Origin: Onchocerca lupi | Taxonomy: Eukaryota > Nematoda > Chromadorea > Rhabditida > Onchocercidae | Assembly: GCA_028564675.1 (NCBI GenBank) | Contig: JAOVVO010000089.1 | Coordinates: 1 to 64,000 of the forward strand | Direction: 5' to 3' | DNA length: 64,000 bases | Part shown: positions 53,701 to 64,000 of the stretch, piece by piece | Position numbering within the stretch: position 1 is the stretch's first letter | How the letters are laid out: every line of letters starts with the position of its first letter | The notes under the pieces: model-generated | What the model saw: the letters and a program-made list of their open reading frames with translations, nothing else | Told to the model about the DNA's origin: nothing | The model's database searches: none | Position numbers and translations under genes: made by a program

Positions 53701-56700
53701 GAAATGATTTGAGAAAAGGAAAGATTCTGAAGGAATACTTCATCGAAGCAGGTCAAATTAGTTGAATGACCTTGCTCACCGAAGCATCCATGCAATAACT
53801 GCACAAATGTGAAAATCATCAAAAAAGTGCGAACGAATGTGAAGAATAATTGAAAGAATTGCGAAGTAGACAGATTGCATGCATCCTTGCAGTAAATTAA
53901 TAATAATAAACAGCAAATAATACAATCATGAAAATAAAGAAAAGACATAGTGCAAGGACATCGACTATTTAAATGTAATTGCCCAAAAAAAGCAATCCGA
54001 ACTTCTTCGTTAAGAATTATGAAATAAATTGCTTGATAACTACTCAGTTATGTCGTGACAGGTAATCAAAATATTTTGAACTATTCTTTTAAAATAGAAA
54101 AAAAATGATTAGGATACAGTACATGAAAGATATCATAAGTAAAGGAATGAAAATGATAAAAAAATAGGAAATGAAGATAAAGAAGGAAAAGTGAAGAAGA
54201 AAAGGAGAGCAAGAATACAGGAGGTAGGCACAGGTAATGTTTTCTGAACTGCTTTTTCTTTTTTTTAGCATGAAATTTTACAGAAAAAAAAAAAAATATA
54301 CTTCTGAAAGGATGCGCAGTATGCAGAAGAGAACCTGTTTTCGAGGTTAAATGACAAATCTTTATTTTCCTATTTTCTTGATGACAGACGCTTTCTTCCT
54401 CAAACATAGTATGCCATAAAAATTTATTGTCAAATGATTTTCCTTTCTAAAATTAGCGACTAGAAGATATGAAGAATCAAAATGGATGCTAAGGGAGCTA
54501 TCATTTGAAGCAACTTTCATGCCTTTGCATTTCTCTTAAAATCCAGAAATTACTGTCCATTCGTTCGGTACGCATTATTTCCATCGGAATATTAGCATTA
54601 GAGTTTTTATTAAAATACAGAAATCTAAAAGATTCTAATTTTCATTAAGGGCCTTCAAATTTCTATGTAAAACCCATAAAAAGCCTTCTAATTTCTGTAT
54701 TTCAGTAAAAAAGGACTTGGGCTTCTTACAAAGTTCAATCTTGGCTATATAATTGTTTGTTTTTTGCTACTTGCATCAATAGTCATGATAATAGTGCTTA
54801 ATTATACTTTATCGGAATGGATTCTTAAATCTATTTTAGTAAAATATAATTAGGCATTTCAAATCTTACTCACACTCTGGCTCTGCAAGAAGTCATTTGC
54901 ATATTCATCAACATTCAGAATTTCCGTTAATTAAAAATTAGTTCAAACTGAAAAACGAGAAGAATTAAAAGGAATCATTATAATGCTGACAAAAACAAAC
55001 CATAGGATGTATGCCAATAATGTAGTGAGTAATTATGCCGTTTGGTAAAGATGGTGGCAGCCAAAATAACTGCACACTGTATGGATTCAATATGCGTACC
55101 ATCAGATTCCGTACCGGTCCCGGTCGATCTTGTCGTGTTTCGAAAAAGATTGGTTCCATTGCCCGGAATTTCGGCGAACAACTCTTGTCATTTGGTTTAC
55201 CACAAATAACCTGAAAATAGATTTTTTACTCATTACAGAATTTACTTAGAATTTAGAGTTACATTTATATCCTAGTAATTTCTCTTTAAAAAGATTCAAA
55301 GGCAAATCTGATTTTTTTTTACATCAAATTCTGTATCAAAGCATAAGCTGAAAAAGTTTGTTGGCTATGTAATAAAGAAGAAAAATGTGTGAAATCTTGC
55401 AATATTTCTATTACTTTTAGTGTTCAGTCAAATTTAGTCAAATGAATTAAATCTATTGTATCTACTCAAGCGTCTATATATGGAAATCAGAATTTAAAGA
55501 AAGGTTGAAAGATTCACCTGGGAATTTATAACGTAACGATGATAAGGCCGTAGTCCTTCGAGAACAACCGGTGATATTTCTGGCGTCAGAGGCGTAGTGC
55601 GATCATAAATAGTCATATTTCGCATATCGGACACTACGACATGCAAACTGCATTCCGGAGGATCGAAAATAACAGGCGATTCAAGGATAACCCGGAATGA
55701 AGCTGTACTTTTCGCTATTTCTTTTGCCGTTATGTTTACCTGTGGTGCACTGATCCGGAGAAGTTCTTCAAATTTTTGCGCACTAGCAATGCCACTTTTT
55801 GTTACTGTATAGATTTGTACCTAAACTAAAGTACTGAGAAGATAAAATATCTAGAAAAATGTTGGAATTAGTTAAAGATATAAATTAAAATTTTTTAAAA
55901 ATTAATGATTAGTTTCTCTCTCAAATTTATTTAACAAATATTTACAGATCACAGCAACTATATCTGTTAGTATTAAATTTTAAATGGAATTTTAGATGCA
56001 CTGGGAAGATTCATTTTTGTTTATTCCCTAAGAAAATATTTGTCAACAACAAATTTTGTTTATTTTTCCAAATATTCAATTTTGTTCGGTACGTCAGTTG
56101 TCCAACAAGACAATGATGGTTTATAAAATGAGTACTGAATGAGTAATAGTGATTTTGTGTTTAGTAAAATCAAGACTTCTAATAAGTTAAGCCATAAACG
56201 ATGACAAAGGAAATCATTCGTCTTACTTTATAGCAAGCTCCATGTCTAAGTTTGGGAACAGTTAACGGATCACGCTCGTAATGCTTCCGCTCAAAGCGTT
56301 TCGATTGTTCTTGCCACGCGCCACTGATCGACCTAATCAGTGGATCAACACGCAGATGCAGAGTGCTATCAGATCCAACAATGTTTTCCCAAATGTCATC
56401 CAATCGAGCTCGAGCCATTTCAGCTGCAGGCCATTCGAGCATCAAAGTACCATCGGATTCCTAGTATTTTGAATGAGTGTATCACAATCCACATTTCATC
56501 ATCATTCATGGAAAAAAGTCAAAAATATAGTATTTGAAAATTTGTAATATTTGAAATGTGATATTTTTCAATTTAATATTTGAGAAGAAAAATAATATTT
56601 AAAAATCTTTTTTAGTTGATTTTGTATAATATGGGTGTCAGAACTAATTTATTTCCAGTTTCTGCTCTGCGAAGAATTAAGCTTTATTCTTCTTGATTTA

Positions 56701-59700
56701 TGCAGTTTTTATCCTATTCAGATCAAAACATCGAACGACATGAATGATTCGAACAGATAGCGACAAATAAGAACTTTGATAAACTGATATAATAGTCATG
56801 GCTGATTAATGAGCAAGTTTGCAGAATGAATATATGCAGGCATATATTTCAGGTGCACATTCTATCTCTCATTCAGTCTGTTTTATGAAAATTATCACAT
56901 ACTGATAGCTGCAATCCAAAGGTTTTCATGTCAAAAGCTGGTTGTAAAGCAAAGCTTTTGGAAATGACATTGCTCGACGCATTTTCACTGATTGTTTTTG
57001 CAGAGACTTCATAACGTTGGCCAGGATGTAGGTCTACATAGACCGAACATCTAAATTTATTCTTTGCTTAAATAATATTTTTCAAAAAGTTGCAAATTAA
57101 ACAGAGAAGTGAAGTAAGCATCTCATTTTAATTAGAGCAATTATGTTGCGCAAGTCCAATCAGCAGGTTTATTTCCATGAAATATTGATTTAATGATAAC
57201 TTGTGAAGATAATGCTCAAAAGATGAGATTGAGAAAAGATAATTTTGAAAAAGTAAATCATTATTCAAATTTTTGATAATTTCATAAGTCATATATTTAT
57301 GAAAGCTTAAGATCTAAGAAGTTTTTGAAGATCTCATGATGAACTTACTGTCTTGAAGCTGAGATGCTTTTCGAATTGCTAACATTTGATATTCTTTCAA
57401 TGACGTCTAGTTTTTCATTCACCAAACTTACGAAACATTTCTCTGCGTGGCTTTCGGATTCTGATGCTATATCCATAATCAATCTAAAAATTTATTGATT
57501 ATCAAAAGTTTCTCTACAGCTTTCTATAATGCTGTTTGTTTATTTCAGAGCTGATTTGCTCGATTTCTGTAAATTTTCGATATATTAAGATGAATGGATT
57601 TTGCATATCTAATTCTTTCAATTGTTTCAGATTGGCTTTTAGTTTCAAACTGCAGAACAAACCTATTTAATAGGACGAATATTTTGATAAAGTTTAATAA
57701 TCCAAATTAGGAAAACTTTGTAGAAAAATAAGCAAAAAAGTAATACTTGAATTTCCGTTTCTCATAATCCGTTAAAATTTTTAAATTTTCAGGTATTTTT
57801 GGCTTCATTGTATGCAATGTTTCGATACTTTCTGATGTTTCACTACTTTTTTTCGTTTTTATAGTGAATAAATACGTTCGTCCGGGTTGTAGACCATTGC
57901 ATATTTCGACCGATGTTTGATGACTTTGTACTGTGATCTGAAATTGTTTTTAGAATGGGCACTATGATAATCACTTGCTATGTACAAAAATGCTGCAAGA
58001 TGACATACAAGAAATTTGCAGTTTTTCAGAAAATTTGCAAATCTCAAATCTTATAAATAAATACTTTTTTTCACATTGAATCTTAGTTTCTCACATACAT
58101 TAGTCAAAGGAGTGCTGGTCCTGTTAAGCCGATAACTGATCGAAATTGAATCAGCACCTGTTTTTGATGTCAAAAGCCATGAAAGATGTATACATGTAGA
58201 ATTGAGCTCTGTTATTGTTAAGTTTTCCGGAGAATAAGGTTCTAAAAAATAAGTCGAAATGATTAGGGTCAAAAGGTTGACAAGTAGAAAGGCAAAAAAA
58301 GAAACATTTTTAAAAATGTTAATTTAAAAACTTTTTGATAAGATTGAGTCTGAAGGTTTCAACGTTTGCTGAAGCTGTGTTATACTTGAAAAACTAAAAT
58401 AATATGATAACTATAAATACAAACTTGTTGTTAAGATACCACTCCAAGATCGACCTTCGATATTCTTTATTTTTGGTATAACAGAAACATTATAATTTTG
58501 TCCAGGCATTAGATTTCCAAGATAAATTTCGATATATCTTTGTTCGGGAATATCATTAACTTCAAGTTTCGGAAAATATTGCAATTGATCAAGTAGTGCA
58601 TAAGATATTTGGTAGCTATCCTGCAATAAATTTTTTCAAATAAATCGTTTTCAAATTTAAAAGATTATTATAACATCAAAATTCAGAATAGTTTTCCCAG
58701 TCCATATTTCAGTTTTTAACATAAGTTAAGAAAAAAAAAAAGATTTTTATTAACTTTACTTCAATTCTGCAGTAAAACTTTTGATTAAAAAAAATCCACA
58801 ATGATGACTATCAGATATATCAGAAAAAAAAAAATTAAATTTTTAATTTTTTTTTTTGTTCTTCCTTCAAGTTCTTATCTTTAAGAGATAATTAAAGGTT
58901 CTAATGATTATTTAAAAAAAAAAGACTGATAATGTGAAAGTGATTCTATCCGATGAAATCATGGTGAAATCACTTGCCATTATCAATTATTCTTTTTTTA
59001 ACTGTTAAAAAAATTCTAACCTGTAAAGCTTTTTCAGGTTTCAATGCTCGTAAAGTAATATTCGTGTGAGAGGAAATGATAGATGCATTATGTGAGGCAA
59101 AATCTGGCGCTATTGGATCTGTTATCACTCTTTCTTCTTTGATCAGTTCCGATTCACCTTTTCGTCTACCAATCACTGATATGCTGAAGTCGAATGGATT
59201 TATATTCACTTTGAATTAAATTAGTATAAATGCTTACCGATGCAAATCAAATTTCTGCTTCAAATTCATGTCTACCGTTTTAATTTTCAATCCTCGTATA
59301 AATTATAATTTATGAGAAATCATTCTGGTTGTATTCTTTATCCTTTTATTTATGGCTACGACATGAAGCAAAACAAGCAGATTATCATAAACCGAATACC
59401 AAGAAACACATATTTAGTTAGGATTATAGATGACCCAAACAAGTGAGAGGTCACGGCTGAAAAAAAGTAAGAACGGGGAGGATTCTATCATTTTGGAACG
59501 GAAACTCTTCCTCGTAAAGTTACTATTTACTTATCAAACCTCAGTTTTTTTTTTGTTTTAGCGGCTACTAAGTAGGAATCCTTCAATGGATACGAGTGAG
59601 ATGCATTGTACAATTAAAAAATGAAAATACATTTTAGATTGAATGAATGCATAGATGGATGGCTTAAAGCATCTCTGATAACGTGAATAAGATAAGTTGA

Positions 59701-62139
59701 ATTGAATATTTAAAATATTTCTTGGAAATTACATGTGCATGCATACAAAAGCATGCATGCGTGTAGTTGCGAACGTATTCTCAGAGATTAGAAGATAAAT
59801 AAGCGTTCATGACTATGAATATACTTATATTTCTATATAAAATGTGTCGAATTAAAATGTCACTTTATGTATGAAGATGAGACAAAATTTTCAACGGAGA
59901 TTGAAAAGTTGAAAAGTACATTATTTACTGTCCCTGATACTGTTTAACGCTTGCTTAATAACATTTCTCTGCAAATTTCTTCAGATCTTTGAGTTTTTCG
60001 GAAAAAGTCATGGAAGTGATACTCATCAATTTGAATGCTACCAAATTCATTCATTTTTATATCTATGCATATTGATGCTAATGAAAAAGCATTTCAGTGA
60101 GCGATTGAAAAATTTTTTTTTCTCTTCTATTTCAAACAAAAGAATACATTCCAATTATTGATTGCATTTTGCAATAGGTCCATTTCAAGCAGAATCATTC
60201 TTTTCTGCAATTGATACTCTTACGAGCATTTGTTGATAAACTGATAATACTTTCTAGAAGCATCGCTCCTTCAGCCATATTACTTTCAATTAAATAATTA
60301 ATGACATCGTCCATCAGCTAAAGCTATGTTTTACTTTTTTCTCTTACTGAATTTATATTTTGATACTCTTTTCTAAGGTTTTTGTTCTTTTTTTTGCTTT
60401 GCAACGAAACTTTTTTTTTCTCGCTTGCAAGAAACCTTCAACATATTAAAGTTAAGAGCAAATAGATAAAGAATCAATAATAGAACTAATTAGCATATGT
60501 TTGGCGGTAATGAAATAAAATTCCAAATAAATTACATTTTGATTTTAAAGAAATTATTCTGATCAAAACTTTCTCCCTCGACTTTTATTCTGAATGAAAA
60601 TGTAAACAAGATTTTTCAAGACCTAACCTGTACTGATGACCAGGATGAAGACCATAAATTTTGATGGTCTTGAAATCTGATGGTGACGCTAAAAATGTCC
60701 TGTTGATATCGCGTTCTGATGGATCTCTGGAATTATTGGTATTATACTGTTTTTAAAATAATTTATTTCGTCGGTTTTCTTGGTCGGAACTATCTATTTT
60801 TTACAAAATCTAAAACTTAAATAGTGCATTTCAGTGAATTACCTATATAACTATCAGTATCGCTTATTCTTATTTTTTTTTTAAATCATTAAAAATTTTG
60901 CAAAAGAAAATCTAAAAATTGTTACAAGACTGGTGAAATGTCGGCAACTTTGGCAATAAATTGGCCAAAATTGGTTGGAGAACGAGGCAAAATAACAGTG
61001 AGTAGTGTTGAACGATCTGATGAGTCTTTTTCGATTGAAAAATCTGATAAAGTTGATAAAGAGCGTTGAACAAGCTGTCTCGATCGGATGGATTCTGGTT
61101 TTTGAAATATCTGAGAATTATTCGGAGTATTCGTGAACTAAAGTAAGGGAGGATTAGGCCAAATTCATTATTACTTTTTATTTTTTTAAAATGATCTTTT
61201 CTGATTATCTGTTTATTGTTTAGGCTCAAATTTTACAAATTTAATTATTTAAATAATATAAATATCCTACCAAGCTATCTTCGGTAATGAAATTAATAAT
61301 TTGCGGGTCATCTTCCAGTTTTTTTTTTTGAAGTTGTTCGTTTAAGATTTCTAAAACAGACAACACATATATCATTAAGATGTTAAGACCATTATGCCGT
61401 TGAAATCATTAAAACAATTAGTTAATCGCTTTGAAGATTTTGAAGTTTTTACTTTCCGTTTAAAGATGAAAATAATGACAGAAATATGCAGATGAATCAA
61501 ATAGATTACAATACATCTCTTGTCGAATCATTCATATTATTCTAGTTCAAATGAATCTGATGTAAAGAAATCTTTCAAAAAATACTTCCACATTATCCTT
61601 CACATTCATTTTTATCAAATGGCAGTTAAATTTTCAAGCTGCTGAACTCTTCTTGAAGATTAAAAAATCTCACCTTGAAATGAAGCCATCGAAGGAGTAG
61701 AAGTTTCCTCAAGATCATTTTGGAAAGAAAATGAGTTCGAGCTAAGCTGTGAACTTGCTCTACTAATTGAATAAAATATAAAGTAGACCTTCAGCAATTT
61801 TTTGAGTACATTTTCCAACTTTGTAACTTCAGAATAAATAAAAGCTCGAGTGATGATGACGATAAAATGAGCGATAGTTGCACCAGTAGCATTAAAAAAT
61901 ATCTCTCTGAAGCCTAAATTGCACTTCATTTCTCGAACTTGCTAAAATCGACTTTGACTATTGCTGAAGATCCCGAATTACTGAACATACTGTAATAGAA
62001 TTGATTTAATCAGATAAAAAAAAAAGTGGCTACCAATGATTAACAGCCATAGTAACAAAATATGTTGTTCAGAGAGAGTTTCTGTTCTCAACTGAATCAT
62101 TTCTGTGGAAAATTTCATTCCATCATGCTGATTCACCAT
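38747..62139 (-). CDS. Receptor-type protein tyrosine phosphatase, R3 class (DEP-1/PTP10D/PTPRB-like)
   Basis: Single-pass receptor that dephosphorylates phosphotyrosine at the plasma membrane. Proposed start exon 62139-62034 has a hydrophobic ILLLWLLIIG stretch; the start and exon 2 are tentative. Ectodomain exons between about 61770 and 51510 encode about eight fibronectin-III-like units, for example PENLTITELNSTCIHLSW (58.2 kb), PGPVRNLMVRILNPYSVQLF (55.1 kb) and NGPLKPATSYRFKLRLYTAP (51.6 kb). Exon at about 49310-49190 holds the membrane helix (TTVLLLFLIVSIASLTTFFA) and a basic stop-transfer AWKKRKK. Intracellular exons 43041-38747 join in phase: HNFAEHVRLMSADSDFRFSE, NRFTNILPYDHSRVKL, DGSDYINASYISG, MAWPDFGVPEH, HCSAGVGRSGTF, HMVQNEQQYIF. 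All catalytic elements are intact, with one phosphatase domain. A C-terminal tail of about 100 residues follows, ending DDDEGIAESGL. Length about 1,600 residues. The juxtamembrane exon 42587-42311 is long and Thr/Ser-rich. A 53.76 kb segment is uncertain as an exon. Confidence 0.92.
46740..47300. other. GC-richer, hairpin-bearing block inside the receptor phosphatase intron
   Basis: Base composition changes visibly from AT-rich flanks to CG-containing sequence (CGATCGATC, CACACGCACACACA, GCATCGATGCATGC). Perfect inverted repeats: 47067-47075 with 47084-47092 (TGTCACCGA arms), 47161-47168 with 47179-47186 (CCTTTCCA arms), and a weaker nested one at 47234-47288. A strong plus-strand donor, ATAG|GTAAGT, lies at about 47240. 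Reading frames on both strands (plus 46751-47149, minus 46881-47192) show no family. It could be an intronic enhancer, an alternative promoter or an unspliced transcript on the plus strand. Confidence 0.4.
47407..47440. repeat. Two overlapping perfect palindromes
   Basis: GGTATTCTT-A-AAGAATACC (47407-47425) overlaps ACCTGAA-GGTA-TTCAGGT (47423-47440), sharing the ACC. The two stems cannot form completely at once. Confidence 0.85.
50219..50349. repeat. Imperfect tandem repeat of about 46-50 bp, nearly three copies
   Basis: Units begin CACAACAGAAAT (third CACAATGATAAA) and share ATTACTTAATTTAATGA. It lies in the intron between the last fibronectin exon and the membrane-helix exon of the receptor phosphatase. 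Confidence 0.75.
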
Positions 62140-64000
62140 TCTCCATTCTGAAAAATATTTCGATTTATTTCTGAATTTAATTGATGATAAAAATGATTAA
62201 AAGTCAGGGCCAGAGCAATAAAATAAACTGGTCAGAAAGAATTCGGTTTACACTGAAGTTAATTTTATGAAAAAATAATTTAAAAGAATTTCAAGATATC
62301 AAAAGCTTTTATAGGTTTAAATTAACTGATTCTTTCGAAGAATATTCATAAGCCAACGCTGATTGTGACTACTAACTTTTTTAAACTAGGCATAATATTT
62401 TAGAAAACATTGACATTGAAATCGCCTTATGTTTCAGCTCTAATTTATTCCAAAAACAAAAATTCTGGCGAAACTGTTGGCAATAAGTAAACGAAATCCG
62501 AAAAGGCAAGGATACCATTGAATTCTTATCGGAAGATGAGTGAATAGAAGGAATGTAAAGGATCACTATACATCAAACTTTTCAATCTCCAATTTTTACA
62601 GCTTTGTCATCTATCTACTGCGATTGAGTAAATAAATTAAATAAAATCAGATTAAATCGAATTAAGATAGTACAGTTACAATAGATAGGACTGGCAAAAA
62701 GGATGATTATATCGTGATTTCATCGACCTAAGCCTAAGCACTGAAAAAGTCGGTCATTGTGATTTCATTGAATGCCAACCAGAATTTTACTAAATACATA
62801 AAAGTATTGTATAATAATTTTCTTTTTATTATAACGAAAAGTTTTTTTAACTTACTGTTCTAACGAAATTTCACTCTTCAAATTATTTTAAGTGTCAGAG
62901 AGAAAAGATAAGTGAGTGATAATGGATTAGAGTGATGAGACTGCACAAATTATTTTGAGACCATGAAGAAATTATAGTAAGATTGTGAAGTTATGGTAAA
63001 GTGACGCTAAGATTGAAAATAAAAACCTTGTCCTAGTAATCAAATTACTTTCGGAAGTTTCCGAGTAACTTTTGGGAGTTAAATTATAGCGAAATTAACC
63101 AATCACTCTTGTAGAATCCAATAACTTCAATATATAACGGATTTTGAAAGAATACAAGAAAAAGATGTTTTATCGAAATAATTCTGAGAATATTGAAATA
63201 TGCTGCGTATTTTATTTGTCAAAATCCCAAGAATAATACTTCAACTTCAACTTGAACTGTCCTCACTTCTTAAAGGACACACTTAGTACTTGGGAATAAT
63301 TTATTTACATAGCAGACTCAACTGCACCGTCAATAGATTACAACAACAATGTATAATATTAGGTGGCGGAGAGATGGAAAGGATTCCAGATATTAATATG
63401 AACAGTAGAAAATTCATAGAATTTAAAATAAAGTTTTAACATTTTTAAGATTCCAAAAGCACAGCGTTATAACCTATTTGCATTATGTATATTCATATAA
63501 TTGTAAATTTGGAAACATACAAAGTGTAGCGGTCATTTCGACCTCAAATTATATTTCAATCTTCTCCTTTCATCTTTATACGCAATTTTTAGGAAAAAAG
63601 AAGAAAAAACAATCGCAGAAAATTTCACTTTGTTCAGTTTATGAGATAGTTTACACTAGCGTATAACAAAAAATAGCCTAAAATAGCAACAACGAATAAT
63701 CACTACCTAAATGGTACCACATTTTTGCATTTCTCATGATTGCAATTTTCAAATAAAGAAAATTCATGTCTAATAATTAGTATTGTGATTATCATTATTA
63801 ATTACTATTAATTCTATTTCTATTTGGCTAAAAAATCAAAAGGAATATGAATATATGATTAATCAATAACTAGTTGGCAGAACAACAATGAGATCGGTTC
63901 GTTTAGTAAGGCTTTCAATGCGATTGCTGAAATGCGATGACATTACGAACAAGACAATGATTACTTACGAGTGGAAAAGTTGATTTTATTTTTGACTATG
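62140..64000. other. Upstream region of the receptor phosphatase, no gene seen
   Basis: About 1.9 kb at the right edge. It should include the 5' UTR and promoter of the minus-strand receptor phosphatase, or an intron if a further 5' exon exists beyond the edge. No coding exon, RNA gene or repeat recognised. Confidence 0.4.

Noticed and set aside
54081..54407. 108-codon minus-strand frame rich in Phe/Leu/Ser
   Set aside because: It derives from A/G-rich low-complexity sequence (GAAGAAAAGGAGAG) in an intron; no family features.
59725..59770. Alternating purine-pyrimidine ATGCATGC-type repeats in an intron
   Set aside because: Short simple-sequence stretch, common in AT-rich genomes; no further structure.
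1..64000. CRISPR arrays, bacterial operons, viral genes, endosymbiont insertions
   Set aside because: No regularly spaced repeats, no long intronless reading frames, and no recognised viral or bacterial proteins anywhere in the window.

Overview
The window is AT-rich nuclear DNA from a eukaryote with many small exons, short to kilobase introns, TTTCAG-type acceptors and acceptors just upstream of start codons that suit spliced-leader trans-splicing. Protein content and architecture point to a nematode, most likely a filarial/spirurid one; the species is my inference. No CRISPR array, bacterial operon, rRNA gene or intact tRNA gene was seen.

Layout. (1) 109-4243, minus: glucosidase II beta subunit (PRKCSH type), 5' end complete, cut by the left edge inside its MRH domain. 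(2) 5451-7735, plus: a small non-receptor tyrosine-phosphatase gene with an intact Cys-X5-Arg loop, a lost WPD aspartate and splice-phase problems. (3) 8282-10262, minus: a decayed LACT-type serine beta-lactamase-like gene with a stop, frameshifts and a destroyed SxxK motif. (4) 12679-15382, plus: an unrecognised 388-codon gene, eight exons with all phases matching, with Cys and His motifs that look like a papain-like hydrolase. (5) 16934-35219, plus: PSME4/PA200, the large HEAT-repeat proteasome activator, about 40 exons, ending in a Tyr-Tyr-Val HbYX-type tail. One of its introns holds a decayed Helitron with recognisable termini (27338-29405). (6) 35921-36789, plus: a small serine-rich protein of unknown function (136 codons, four exons). 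(7) 36.8-38.1 kb: tandem and dispersed duplications. (8) 38747-62139, minus: one receptor tyrosine phosphatase of the R3 class (DEP-1/PTP10D/PTPRB type), with a long fibronectin-III ectodomain, one membrane segment and one canonical catalytic domain. (9) 62.1-64 kb: its upstream region, no gene seen.

Functional picture. The genes are ordinary eukaryotic housekeeping and signalling genes and form no evident cluster: ER glycoprotein quality control (PRKCSH), proteasome activation (PSME4) and phosphotyrosine signalling (the receptor phosphatase). The Cys/His gene, PSME4 and the serine-rich gene are collinear on the plus strand. They could be co-expressed, but their spacing (about 1.5 and 0.7 kb) is loose for a nematode operon. 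The most novel item is the Cys/His gene. The clearest evolutionary signals are the dead LACT copy, the eroding small phosphatase and the Helitron inside PSME4. Exon coordinates in the evidence come from splice-site reading by eye; those marked 'about' may be off by some bases.
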